Positions 47,619-55,573 of a DNA stretch of 64,000 nt are shown one piece after another. A program made the position numbers and the translations under genes. The DNA is taken from NCBI RefSeq assembly GCF_900113835.1, contig NZ_FOQV01000004.1:186001-250000 (forward strand), given 5' to 3'. Under the pieces are notes generated by a model. The model worked only from the letters and a program-made list of their open reading frames with translations. It ran no database searches and was not told the origin of the DNA. The stretch is from Allobosea sp. OK403 (lineage in GTDB: Bacteria; Pseudomonadota; Alphaproteobacteria; Rhizobiales; Beijerinckiaceae). Within the stretch, counting starts at the first letter, position 1. The number at the start of each line of letters is the position of its first letter.

Positions 47619-48914
47619 TCAGGCCGGCATCATCGGCTTGACGCGCTCGATGATGGCGGAGACCGCGTCCTTGACGGGCTTGCGCCCGAGAACGGCGAGC
47701 TGAACCTCCTCGAGGAAGGTCGCCTGGGCGCGCGCCGCCTCGGGAAATGGCGGGAAGGCTCCGCGCGCCGTCGCCAGGACCTTGGCCTCGACGGCGGCGA
47801 GCGCGTTCTTCGCCTTCAGCCCTGCATCGGCATAGGTCGAGACGCGCACCGGCCCATTACCGTTGATCGCCATGCCCAGCGTCACGCGCTTGCTCGAGAC
47901 TTCCTTGATGAAGCTCCAGGCCAGCGCCTTATCCCTAGCGTTCCGGGGGATCGCCATCGCCCAGGCCTCGACGACGGAAGCCATCGGTACCTTGCCCTTG
48001 ATCGCAGCCGAGCCGGGGAATTCGACCGCCTTGATCTTGCCCGGATACTTGCTCTGCTCCGGGTTGTTGAGCTGCGCACCGCGCGCGAAGGGCAGGATGG
48101 TGAAGGCAGCCCGACCTTGCTGCAGCCACGTCACCTGATCGTCGTTCTTGGTCGTCGCATAGCTGCGCGGCAGGCTGCCGGCCTCGAACATGCCCCGCAG
48201 CGCCGCAAGGCCGCTTTCCATCGCCTCGCGATTGGGGACAAGCTTGAAATCGGAGCTGACGAAATCCCCGCCATAGGCGCGCGCGAACATCACCGGGAAG
48301 ACCGCCAGATCGCTCGCGAGCACCATGCCGGTGACCGGCGTGCCGGCCTTGGAGGTGAAGCTCGTCTTCTTGGCCTGCTCGATCAGCTCTTCCAGCGTGG
48401 TCGGCGGTGCAGAGATGCCCGCCTCCTCCAGCAGCGCCTCATTGTAGAACAGGCCCTGCGTGGCATGGCGGACGGGAATGCCGATCAGCTTGCCATCGAC
48501 CGTCATGCCCTGCACGAGACCGGGCGCGATGTCTGCGAAGTCCTCGATCGCATCCTGCTTCTGATAGGGCTCCAGCGGCTCGAACAGCGCCGCGATCTGC
48601 GATGTCGGACGGTTGTCGATGAGATAACCGACGCCGTACTCGGTCTCCTTCAGGCTGGCCTCGCGGAAGAGCCGGTCCTGCAACGGGTTGGAATCGAAGG
48701 TCGTGAAGGCGATCTCCGCGTCCTTGGCCTTGAGCCAGCCCTTCAGCAGATCGCCTTCGCCGGAGCCCAGCACGGTCTGGTGGACCTTGTGACTGAGCAC
48801 GTTCAGCATCTTGCCGGCGGCGAGCACCGGCCGGGCCGAGAACGCGGCTGCCGCGCCGATGGTGCCGGCGACGAAGGTTCTGCGGGTCAGTGTCGTTTCA
48901 GGCTGCTTCGACAT
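47619..48914 (-). CDS. ABC transporter extracellular substrate-binding protein (sugar type)
   Basis: Family 1 solute-binding protein of 431 residues. Tat-like signal peptide with twin Arg (TLTRRTFVAGTIGAAAAFSA), then mature domain with FTTFDSNPLQDRLFREASL, VRHATQGLFYNEALLEEAGI and WAMAIPRNARDKALAWSFIK, the usual sugar-binding pattern. It captures substrate in the periplasm for the MalF/MalG-like permeases encoded just upstream on the same strand. ATG at 48914 has GGGAGGAAACC. Substrate is probably a sugar or polyol given the operon kinase. Confidence 0.92.
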   Translation of the reverse strand: MSKQPETTLTRRTFVAGTIGAAAAFSARPVLAAGKMLNVLSHKVHQTVLGSGEGDLLKGWLKAKDAEIAFTTFDSNPLQDRLFREASLKETEYGVGYLIDNRPTSQIAALFEPLEPYQKQDAIEDFADIAPGLVQGMTVDGKLIGIPVRHATQGLFYNEALLEEAGISAPPTTLEELIEQAKKTSFTSKAGTPVTGMVLASDLAVFPVMFARAYGGDFVSSDFKLVPNREAMESGLAALRGMFEAGSLPRSYATTKNDDQVTWLQQGRAAFTILPFARGAQLNNPEQSKYPGKIKAVEFPGSAAIKGKVPMASVVEAWAMAIPRNARDKALAWSFIKEVSSKRVTLGMAINGNGPVRVSTYADAGLKAKNALAAVEAKVLATARGAFPPFPEAARAQATFLEEVQLAVLGRKPVKDAVSAIIERVKPMMPA

Positions 48915-48937
48915 GGTTTCCTCCCTTTTATGGTTGG

Positions 48938-49771
48938 CTACCCCTTCGTCGAACCGGCGGTGAGGCCGGCCACGAGGTAGCGGTTCATGAAGACGACGAA
49001 GAGCAGGACGGGCACGAGCTGCACGGTCGAGGCCGCAAACAGGATCCCCCAATCCACGCCATCGATGGAGCCGATCATCTCGGAGATGACGAGCGGCGCC
49101 GTCTTGGCGCGCGTGGCCGTGAAGACGAAGGCGAAGAGGAACTCGTTCCAGGAAAACACGATCACGAAGACCGCGACCGCCAGCACGCCCGGCATCGCCA
49201 GCGGCACGATCACCTTGCGCAGGATCGTCAGGCGGCTGGCGCCGTCGATGGCGGCCGCCTCGTCGAGCTCGCGCGGGATCTGGTCCATGAAGGTGCGCAT
49301 CAGCACCGTGCCGAGCGACACGAAGAAGCTCGCATAGAGCAGGATCAGCACGAGATGCGTGTCGTTGAGGCCGAGCGCGTTGACGATCGGGAACAGCGGC
49401 AGCGTCACCACGATCGGCGGGATCAGGCGCACGATGATCAGCCCGGCGATGCTGGCGCCGAACCAGCGCCCGGAATGACGGGAATAGACATAACCCGCGC
49501 AGGTGCTGGCGACGATCGCGAGCAGCGTCGCGCCCACCGTGATCAGCAGGCTGTTGAGCAAGGCCTCGAAGAAGACGCCCCAGGAGCGCCACAGCTCGAC
49601 ATAATGCTTCAGCGTCGGGGTGAAGAGCCATTTCGGCGGCACCGCGAAGATGTCCTGCCCCGGCTTCAGCGAGGAGACGGCGATGAACAGGATCGGGAAC
49701 AGCGACCAGAGCAGGATCGCTGCGACCGCGATCGCCTTGCCCAGCCCGATGAGCCAGCGCTCAATGCGCAT
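48938..49771 (-). CDS. Sugar ABC transporter permease, MalG-like
   Basis: 277-residue inner-membrane permease with six helices and the EAA loop IPRELDEAAAIDGASRLTIL followed by KVIVPLAMPGVLAVAVFV. Begins with an ATG (MRIERWLIGLGKAIAV) inside the end of the MalF-like gene (11-base overlap). A longer frame upstream is not supported. Works with the MalF-like subunit and the binding protein. The ATPase that should energise it is not in this operon. Confidence 0.92.
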   Translation of the reverse strand: MRIERWLIGLGKAIAVAAILLWSLFPILFIAVSSLKPGQDIFAVPPKWLFTPTLKHYVELWRSWGVFFEALLNSLLITVGATLLAIVASTCAGYVYSRHSGRWFGASIAGLIIVRLIPPIVVTLPLFPIVNALGLNDTHLVLILLYASFFVSLGTVLMRTFMDQIPRELDEAAAIDGASRLTILRKVIVPLAMPGVLAVAVFVIVFSWNEFLFAFVFTATRAKTAPLVISEMIGSIDGVDWGILFAASTVQLVPVLLFVVFMNRYLVAGLTAGSTKG

Positions 49772-50636
49772 GAGCAAGCCCTCCCCGCCTGAGCAGCAGG
49801 ACATAGGCCCCCGCCAGCAGGAGCGAGATCACGACCATGATCCAGGCGGTCGCGGCGGCCGAGCCGAAGGCGTTGAAGCTGAAAGCCTCCTGGTAGAGGT
49901 AGATCGCCACGACCTCGGTTGAGCGCGCCGGACCGCCTTTCGTCAGCAGCCAGGCCTCCGAGAACAGGCGGAAGGCGAAGATGTAGCGGAACAGCAGCGC
50001 GATCAGCATCGCGGGCGCAAGCAGCGGCAGCGTCACGCGCCGGAAGGCCTGCCAGCGCGTCGCGCCGTCGATCCTGGCCGCCTCATAGAGTTCGGCGGGG
50101 ATGGCGAGGCGCGCCGCGTAGACGATGACGAAGGTGAAGGGCAGGTGCAGCCAGATCGTCAGGAGCCCGATCAGGGTCATCGCATGCGACGGCTCGAACG
50201 ACCAATCCAGCGTCGGCAGGTTGAGCGCGCGCAGCGCCAGCGTGATCGGCCCGGCATCGGGATCGAACAGGAAGCGCCACATCACTACGGCGGTGACCTC
50301 GCTCACCGCGTAAGGCGCCAGCACCGCGACGAGCAGGAAGCGTCGAAACGGCAGGCCGCTCGCGAACAGCAGCGCCATGCCGAGTCCAACAGCGAGTTCG
50401 AAATGGACCGCGACGACGACGAGCACGACCGTGTTCAGCAAGGCGCGGTGAAAGGCGGGATCGGCAAGGACGCGAACATAGTTCTGCAGCCCGACGAAGC
50501 TCGGCGCCTGGCCGAAGCTCGACATGTTCAGGCTGAGCCAGACCACATAAAGCGACGGCAGCACGATCACGCTCAGGATGAGCAGATGCACCGGCGCTAG
50601 CAGCGGCAGGAGCCGTGCCGTTGTTCGAAGCTGCAC
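49761..50636 (-). CDS. Sugar ABC transporter permease, MalF/UgpA-like
   Basis: About 291 residues with six helices. N-terminus LRTTARLLPLLAPVHLLILS, then a GLQNYVRVLADPAFHRALLN segment, and the EAA loop IPAELYEAARIDGATRWQAF followed by RVTLPLLAPAMLIALLF. GTG at 50636 is chosen over an upstream ATG at 50693, because GGAGGA lies five bases ahead of it. It follows the LacI gene by 64 bases and begins the transport part of the operon. Confidence 0.92.
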   Translation of the reverse strand: MQLRTTARLLPLLAPVHLLILSVIVLPSLYVVWLSLNMSSFGQAPSFVGLQNYVRVLADPAFHRALLNTVVLVVVAVHFELAVGLGMALLFASGLPFRRFLLVAVLAPYAVSEVTAVVMWRFLFDPDAGPITLALRALNLPTLDWSFEPSHAMTLIGLLTIWLHLPFTFVIVYAARLAIPAELYEAARIDGATRWQAFRRVTLPLLAPAMLIALLFRYIFAFRLFSEAWLLTKGGPARSTEVVAIYLYQEAFSFNAFGSAAATAWIMVVISLLLAGAYVLLLRRGGLAHAH

Positions 50637-50700
50637 TATTTCCTCCAGAACTCTCTTGATCCGGGCTCTGTCGGCCCGGTGATCAGGTCGCAATTGTCTT

Positions 50701-51792
50701 TCAGTGCACGGCGTTCGCCGCCGCGGTCTTCGTCTCCTGGTCCTGCGTCAGAGTGTGGCTACCGGCGTCGTCCTTGGCGGCGGGCGAAAGATCGCGCACG
50801 GAATCGCGCACCTGCAGGCTGGTCTGCAGAACGCTGCCCAATGGCGGCGAGGCATCGCCGGACATGCGCCGGCGCAGCCGCTCCCAGGCCGCGGCGGCGA
50901 TCTCGGCGATCGGCTGACGGATCGCGGTGAGGCCGGTCTTGCGCGCGCTCATCCAGGGATAGTCGTCGAAGCCGACGACGGAGACCGGATCGGGGATATC
51001 GATGCGCAGCCGCGCAAGGGCCGACAATGTGCTGAGCGTGGTGACATTGGTCAGGGCGATGACCGCGCTCGGCCGCTTATGCCGCTCGAGCCAGTGCGCG
51101 AAGGCCTCCGTGCCGCGCTCCGCATTCGATCCGAGCTCGATCACAGTGGGGTCGGCCCCCAGTCTCGCACGGATCAGCGCGGAGGCGCCGCGGACGCGCT
51201 CCCGGATCGGGGAAATCGCCAGGTTTGAGGCCGCGACGACGATGTCGCGGTGGCCCAGCTCCAGCAGATGGCGGGCGGCGATTTCGCCGGCCTCGCAATT
51301 ATCGATCGCAACCGTGTCGACGATCGACCCGTCCGGCGGCACGCGGTCGGCAAAAACCATCGGCAGGCGCGCGAACTCGCTGTCCAGCCCGGCGGGGACG
51401 GCATCCGAACAGGGTACGACGATCAGGCCCGAGGGACGCCAGGCCAGCAGCGTCCGCAAGCGCGACTGTTCCAGCCCGATGTCGTCGCGCGAACTGGCGA
51501 CGATGATGTCGTAGCCGTCCTTCTGCGCCATGACTTCGAGCTGCGAGACGAGCGAGGTGAAGAACACGTCGTCGAGATCGGGCACGAGCACGCCGACGAC
51601 CTTGGCCTGGCCCGAGCGCAGCTGCGAGGCCGCGCGGTCGACCTGATAGGACAATTCGCGAGCCGCCTTCTGCACGCGCTCCTGCAGATCGGCATTCACC
51701 GGCTTGTTGCCACTGAAGACATTCGACACGGTGGCGATCGAAACGCCCGCGCGCGCCGCAACATCCTTGATCGTGACGCGCCTCTCCGACAT
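50701..51792 (-). CDS. LacI-family transcriptional regulator
   Basis: 363 residues. N-terminal helix-turn-helix and hinge: VTIKDVAARAGVSIATVSNV, then LQERVQKAARELSYQVDRAA, followed by a periplasmic-binding-like effector domain (VVGVLVPDLDDVFFTSLVSQ, LIVVPCSDAVP, HLLELGHRDIVVAASNL, VVGFDDYPWMSARKTGLTAI). It should repress the sugar operon in the absence of ligand. Start taken as the ATG at 51792; an in-frame GTG at 51801 is possible. A large palindrome with LacI half-sites begins nine bases before the ATG. Confidence 0.93.
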   Translation of the reverse strand: MSERRVTIKDVAARAGVSIATVSNVFSGNKPVNADLQERVQKAARELSYQVDRAASQLRSGQAKVVGVLVPDLDDVFFTSLVSQLEVMAQKDGYDIIVASSRDDIGLEQSRLRTLLAWRPSGLIVVPCSDAVPAGLDSEFARLPMVFADRVPPDGSIVDTVAIDNCEAGEIAARHLLELGHRDIVVAASNLAISPIRERVRGASALIRARLGADPTVIELGSNAERGTEAFAHWLERHKRPSAVIALTNVTTLSTLSALARLRIDIPDPVSVVGFDDYPWMSARKTGLTAIRQPIAEIAAAAWERLRRRMSGDASPPLGSVLQTSLQVRDSVRDLSPAAKDDAGSHTLTQDQETKTAAANAVH

Positions 51793-51800
51793 GCGGTCCA

Positions 51801-51841
51801 CAGCCTGTTAAACGTTTTACAGTAAAACGTTTAACAGGCTG
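51801..51841 (-). promoter_or_regulatory. 41-base LacI-type operator palindrome upstream of the regulator gene
   Basis: Twenty-base arms (51801-51820 and 51822-51841) are exact inverse copies around a single A. Each arm holds AAACGTTT, the core of LacI-family operators, giving two overlapping CG-centred sites. Position right before the start codon suggests autoregulation of the whole operon. Confidence 0.85.
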
Positions 51842-51894
51842 ATCGCGGCTTTGCAAATGTTGTGTTCACGGGTTCGATCAGGCCCGCGCGCGGT

Positions 51895-52290
51895 TCACTC
51901 CGGGGCGGTCTCGTCCGGTCTCCGGACCTCCCGTGCCGCCCGCATATCCGCTGCGCCGCGCGCAGCTGCCTCCTCGATGCCTTCAAACAGCAGGGCGACC
52001 TCCTCGAACACACTCAGGTCCGGCTCATCCATCGGGAGTTCGTCGAGTTCGCGGGCGAGATCAAGCAGTGCGGCGATGCGCTCCGTCTGGTGGCGGGCGT
52101 CGAGGATGAGCCGCCGGAGCTGACGCCGATCCTCCAACGCCTCGAACCGCAGCAGGGCGCTGTCGAGTTTGCTCCGGCACTCGCAATCGAGCTCCAGCCC
52201 CTGAACGATTCCGCGCACGCGCTGGATCACGCCTGCAGCTGTGGGTGGCGCCTCCAAACCCTGCGATGAGGCAGGCGTCACCTCAATCAT
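51895..52290 (-). CDS. Hypothetical protein, likely helical
   Basis: 131 residues, acidic, with likely coiled-coil or helical repeats (AGVIQRVRGIVQGLELDCEC, LRRLILDARHQTERIAALLD). No domain recognised. ATG at 52290 has GGGGAGA at good spacing; an in-frame GTG is one codon earlier. It is the last of the minus-strand genes of the nitric-oxide-response cluster, 87 bases after the polytopic membrane protein, so a linked role is possible. A plus-strand frame over the same bases lacks a ribosome site. Confidence 0.6.
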   Translation of the reverse strand: MIEVTPASSQGLEAPPTAAGVIQRVRGIVQGLELDCECRSKLDSALLRFEALEDRRQLRRLILDARHQTERIAALLDLARELDELPMDEPDLSVFEEVALLFEGIEEAAARGAADMRAAREVRRPDETAPE

Positions 52291-52377
52291 CACAGTCTCC
52301 CCATGCCGGGCGCCCGGAAAACGGAATCGGGGCCTCGCGGAGTGCGGCTTGTCCGCAGATTGAACGGGGGAGCGCGG

Positions 52378-53523
52378 TCATGGGGCGGGCTCCACCACTT
52401 CGACCACAGAAGCGCGAGGGTGCCGCGAGGGGAGCAGCAGCGCGAGGGCGAAACCGAAGAGGGCCAGCGCGGTCAGGGCGCCGCTGGACGCCCGGCCAAC
52501 CTCCCATTCCGCAAGCCCGGAGCCCACGCGTAGGGCGACGGCTCCATGCAGCAGGAACAACGGGGCATACAGCGCCGGCGTATAGCGCAAACGCAGGCGC
52601 ACGACTGCAGGAAGGATGATGAGGGCGTGCCCGAACACCATCGAGAGAACAAAGCCGATCAGGATCGCGTGCAGGGCGATATCATACCCGAACATGGTGG
52701 TTCCCGGCCGGCCGGCAATCAGGGCGACCCCGGCCACCGCAAGCCAGACATAGCCCGCGAGCATGCAGGCCGCCATGAATCGCGTCTGCCCGGTTCGGCG
52801 AATGCTCAGCCAGGCGATGTCGTGTCGCAGCAGCCAGACTGTGATGCTCAGCAGGGCCATGCCGAACAGGGTTGAGCCACTCCCGGTCATGACGCCGTTC
52901 TGCGCTCCGACGAGGAGCATGCCGAGCGCGAAGAGGAAGAGCGCCTCGCCGCCCCATTTCGGCGCCACCAGGCGGCTGAGCTCCAGGCGCTCGGCGGCGA
53001 TGGTCAAAACCAGAAAGGCGAGCCACCATCCGACGACGTCTGCTATCGGCCGGCCCGTAGCCCAGAGCAGGTTTCCGGCGAGCCAGGCCAGGGCGCCGAC
53101 GAGGAGCGTTCCCGTGAACAGCGCCGGCTGGCGGATGGTGATCACGAGCGATCCCGCCGCGAGGGATCCCGCCGCGAGCGCATAGGCGCCGGCGCCAACC
53201 GGAATCGGCGCTCCCGCCAGGAGAGCGAGCGTTCCCAGCCCTGAAAGCGCTGGCGCGCAATAAGCCCAGCCGCGATTGATCGCGACGGCCCGCTCGAGGC
53301 TGATCAATGTGCCGAAGAGGCCCGACACCAGCAGCGGTCCGTGCAATTCGGCCAAGGACGCTGTGTGGGGAAGGTTCAGTCCGAGCCGCCCAAAGCCACC
53401 GCAGAGACCCGTCAGCAAGGCGACAGCGGCCAGTACGAGCAGCGGCGCCCGGACCGCGAGACGGCTGTGCAGGCGCCTTGCCGCCTGATCAGGCCGCGCG
53501 GGTGATACGGACACGCCAGACAT
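52378..53523 (-). CDS. Polytopic membrane protein, possibly NnrS-related
   Basis: 381 residues with about twelve hydrophobic segments. It has His-bearing helices (SLAELHGPLLVSGLFGTLIS and DIALHAILIGFVLSMVFGHA) that recall heme-binding membrane proteins such as NnrS or heme-copper oxidase subunit I, but it is not a textbook NnrS. The ATG at 53523 lies inside the end of the DUF2249 gene; the ribosome site GAGGAGGAGG is formed by three Glu codons of that gene. Operon context (DUF59, DUF2249) and nearby nnrS point to nitric-oxide metabolism. Biochemical role unknown. Confidence 0.75.
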   Translation of the reverse strand: MSGVSVSPARPDQAARRLHSRLAVRAPLLVLAAVALLTGLCGGFGRLGLNLPHTASLAELHGPLLVSGLFGTLISLERAVAINRGWAYCAPALSGLGTLALLAGAPIPVGAGAYALAAGSLAAGSLVITIRQPALFTGTLLVGALAWLAGNLLWATGRPIADVVGWWLAFLVLTIAAERLELSRLVAPKWGGEALFLFALGMLLVGAQNGVMTGSGSTLFGMALLSITVWLLRHDIAWLSIRRTGQTRFMAACMLAGYVWLAVAGVALIAGRPGTTMFGYDIALHAILIGFVLSMVFGHALIILPAVVRLRLRYTPALYAPLFLLHGAVALRVGSGLAEWEVGRASSGALTALALFGFALALLLPSRHPRASVVEVVEPAP

Positions 53524-53737
53524 CAGGCCCCTCCTCCTCGTAGCGCCACATGAACGCCCCGGGATGGCGGACGTTGAATTGGTAGAGCAGCGGCCAGGGA
53601 TCATGATCATTGACCAGGACCAGGGCGTCGCTTGGCTCAAGCTGACCGAAGGTGGCGAAGATCAGCGGGTGACGGCTCATGCGCGGCAGGATCTGGCGCA
53701 CGTCGATGACGGTTTCGGACGCATTGCGGACGCTCAT
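53489..53737 (-). CDS. DUF2249 domain protein
   Basis: 82 residues, small cytoplasmic protein. The DUF2249 pattern is clear: HPLIFATFGQLEPSDALVLV, then NDHDPWPLLYQFNVRHPGAF and EEEGPDVWRVRITRAA. Members are often encoded near denitrification or NO-stress genes and some are fused to hemerythrin-like domains; function unknown. The ATG shares its A with the stop of the DUF59 gene (TGATG), and its last 35 bases overlap the membrane-protein gene, so three genes are tightly coupled. Confidence 0.88.
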   Translation of the reverse strand: MSVRNASETVIDVRQILPRMSRHPLIFATFGQLEPSDALVLVNDHDPWPLLYQFNVRHPGAFMWRYEEEGPDVWRVRITRAA

Positions 53738-54072
53738 CAGGCAGCTTCCTTCGGTTGATGTCCCAGCAGTCTTCGGCCTCGGTCGGTGATCAGGTCCGGG
53801 CTCCAGGTCGGATGCCAGACCAGATCGAGTGCGATGCGCGCGGCATCCGGGAACCGGCTGGCCAGCCGTTCGCGCGCATCTTCGAGTATCATCTCCCCGA
53901 GCGGGCAGGCCGGGCTGGTCAATGTGAGGGCCACGTCGATCCCGCTCTCGTCGCGGGTCGCGCGGTAGACGAGCCCGAGATCGACCACGCTCAGACCGAT
54001 CTCGGGATCCATGACTCCAACAAGGCATTCCAGCAGATCTGGATCGAGGGGCGGCTTCGCTGTTGGGCTCAT
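53737..54072 (-). CDS. DUF59 / metal-sulfur cluster biosynthesis family protein
   Basis: 111 residues of the MIP18/PaaD-like family (DUF59). Seen: LVGVMDPEIGLSVVDLGLVY, the first motif, and TLTSPACPLGEMILEDAR with the conserved Cys. Members help build or deliver iron-sulfur clusters. The ATG at 54072 follows a weak ribosome site; an upstream frame contains no homology. First gene of the minus-strand operon, preceded by an NnrR-type palindrome about 65 bases upstream. Repair of NO-damaged iron-sulfur clusters is a reasonable inference. Confidence 0.88.
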   Translation of the reverse strand: MSPTAKPPLDPDLLECLVGVMDPEIGLSVVDLGLVYRATRDESGIDVALTLTSPACPLGEMILEDARERLASRFPDAARIALDLVWHPTWSPDLITDRGRRLLGHQPKEAA

Positions 54073-54130
54073 GGCTGGTCTGCATCCGGGCTGGAGGCTT
54101 GGACAATGCCCGCAGCTTCGCCATCCCTCT

Positions 54131-54144
54131 TTGCGGCCGCGCAA
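54131..54144. promoter_or_regulatory. NnrR-type palindrome TTGCG-N4-CGCAA (perfect)
   Basis: TTGCGGCCGCGCAA, centred about 65 bases before the DUF59 start. TTGCG-N4-CGCAA is the consensus described for NnrR in alphaproteobacteria, and an NnrR-like regulator is encoded 0.4 kb away. It likely drives the minus-strand DUF59-DUF2249-membrane-protein operon. Confidence 0.75.
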
Positions 54145-54193
54145 ACAGAACGACCGAACCTTTGCAGGGCCGCCGGCCTCACCCTTGGCGGAT

Positions 54194-54207
54194 TTGTGCC
54201 GGCGCAA
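54194..54207. promoter_or_regulatory. NnrR-type palindrome with one mismatch, before the DUF1858 gene
   Basis: TTGTGCCGGCGCAA differs from TTGCG-N4-CGCAA at one base and lies 67 bases before the DUF1858 start on the plus strand. Same distance and spacing as the perfect site for the divergent operon. Confidence 0.6.
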
Positions 54208-54267
54208 CGATCGCCGGGCCCCAAGGACGCAGCATCCGCCATGCCAGATTTACGGAAGGAGGCGGCC

Positions 54268-54468
54268 ATGCCCATCGAGTTCACGACGCTTGTCGACGAG
54301 GTCATGCGGCGATGGCCGGCAACCATCCGGATCTTCCTCGATCACAAGATGCATTGCGTCGGCTGCCCGATCGCCTGCTTTCACACCATCGATGACGCAT
54401 GCCGGGAGCACGGCGCAGACCGCGGCCAAGTCCTGGCCGATCTCCGGACGGTCGCTGCGCGGCAGTGA
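54268..54468 (+). CDS. DUF1858 domain protein
   Basis: 66-residue cytoplasmic protein. Starts PIEFTTLVDEVMRRWPATI and contains the DUF1858 signature KMHCVGCPIACFHTIDDAC with a C-x-x-C redox-type pair; it belongs to the hybrid-cluster-protein-associated redox disulfide group. ATG at 54268 has AAGGAGG well placed. Function unknown, but such proteins are often encoded with NO or nitrite metabolism genes. Divergent from the DUF59 operon with separate candidate NnrR sites. Confidence 0.9.
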   Translation: MPIEFTTLVDEVMRRWPATIRIFLDHKMHCVGCPIACFHTIDDACREHGADRGQVLADLRTVAARQ

Positions 54469-54518
54469 CGTCCGTCAGCCTCCGACGCGCGGAGGCGGGA
54501 CATCACGGCAGCCGAAGC

Positions 54519-55217
54519 CTATGGCAGGCCGCCCTCGGCCAGTACGAACAGCCGGTGCGGCTCGAGAATCGTGATCTTCTGACGCCCGCTTGCGACGAAG
54601 CCTCGGTCCTCCCACGCGCTCAGGACCCGGCTGACCGTATGCAAAGTGGTGCCCGTCATCTCGGCGACGTCCTGACGCGAGATCGGGAAATCGATCTGCA
54701 CGCCAGCCTCCACCTTGCGTCCAGACTGCTGCGCCAAGCGCAGCAAGGCATGTGCGATCCGCCGCTCGACCTGCTCGGTCGACATCTCGACAACGCGTGC
54801 ATGGGCATCCTGCAACCGGCTGCCGACGGTCTGGAGCGTGTTGACGGCGAGGGTCGGATGCTTGGCGATGAGGCGGGGCCAGGCGACGGACGGCCACACC
54901 AGCGCGATGCTGTCGACGACCGCGACGGCGGTGGCGGGATAAGTCGTCCGCCCGATGGCCATCGCGACCCCGAACACTTCGCCGGCGGAAACGAACCGCA
55001 CCACCACCTGCTGCCCGTCCGGCGTGAGTTTGTAGACGCGCAGATGTCCGTGGAGCAGCACGAAAAACGAGTGCGCCTCAGCGTCCTGCTGAAAGACAGT
55101 CGTTCCCTTCGGGTAGCGCACGGACTGCGCCTCGCGCAGCAATTCGTCGAGTTGCTCTGGCGCGAGACCGGCAAACAGCGGCAGGTCGGCAATAACGGTC
55201 CGGTCGACGCTGGCCAT
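54519..55217 (-). CDS. nnrR: Crp/Fnr-family regulator, NnrR/DNR type
   Basis: 232 residues. N-terminal cNMP-binding-like fold (LPLFAGLAPEQLDELLREAQ, PKGTTVFQQDAEAHSFFVLL) and C-terminal helix-turn-helix ISRQDVAEMTGTTLHTVSRV followed by LSAWEDRGFV. There is no N-terminal Cys cluster, so it is not an FNR-type iron-sulfur sensor; NnrR/DNR proteins sense NO instead. ATG at 55217 with GGAG eight bases upstream. Palindromes of the TTGCG-N4-CGCAA type occur before neighbouring genes. Assignment to NnrR is by context and these sites. Confidence 0.8.
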   Translation of the reverse strand: MASVDRTVIADLPLFAGLAPEQLDELLREAQSVRYPKGTTVFQQDAEAHSFFVLLHGHLRVYKLTPDGQQVVVRFVSAGEVFGVAMAIGRTTYPATAVAVVDSIALVWPSVAWPRLIAKHPTLAVNTLQTVGSRLQDAHARVVEMSTEQVERRIAHALLRLAQQSGRKVEAGVQIDFPISRQDVAEMTGTTLHTVSRVLSAWEDRGFVASGRQKITILEPHRLFVLAEGGLP

Positions 55218-55573
55218 GACGAGCACTCCGAAGCAGGGTGTAAGCTAACGTCTTCACGGATCTGGACGGACGCCAGCGCCCGCGGCTGGTCTCGCCGATG
55301 CGGGCTCGATCCGGCAAGGCCGGATTGGCAGGGCAACAGTGACAATAGCTGGGACAGCCGCTGTCGCAAACAGCAGCCAGGTTCGTCCTGACGCAACCGA
55401 AGCGGATTTTCCGGCCTGGCTTATTGCTGCGCAAACAGGACGCGACCGGGCCGTCCCACACAAAAGCGGCTCTCTTTGCGCGGCAGCAAACAGCAGCCCG
55501 AGGGCCAGGAGTATCACCTCCCCCAAGAGCCTCGATGCGGTTCGCGATTTTTGCATCGCAACAGGAGACGACA
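55218..55573. promoter_or_regulatory. Regulatory gap between nnrR and pseudoazurin genes, with a candidate NnrR site
   Basis: The 356 bases hold no gene. At 55476-55489, TTGCGCGGCAGCAA matches TTGCG-N4-CGCAA with one mismatch, about 85 bases before the pseudoazurin start. Further half-sites (CGCAA at 55365, 55391, 55430) and repeated GCAAACAG pieces lie in the same gap. Promoters for nnrR (leftward) and pseudoazurin (rightward) are expected here. Confidence 0.55.

Noticed and set aside
51862..52269. Plus-strand frame opposite the 131-residue hypothetical
   Set aside because: The minus-strand frame has a good ribosome site and fits the operon; this one does not.
54479..54495. CCTCCG-ACGCG-CGGAGG hairpin between DUF1858 and nnrR as a terminator
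   Set aside because: Six-base stem without a T-run; too weak to call.
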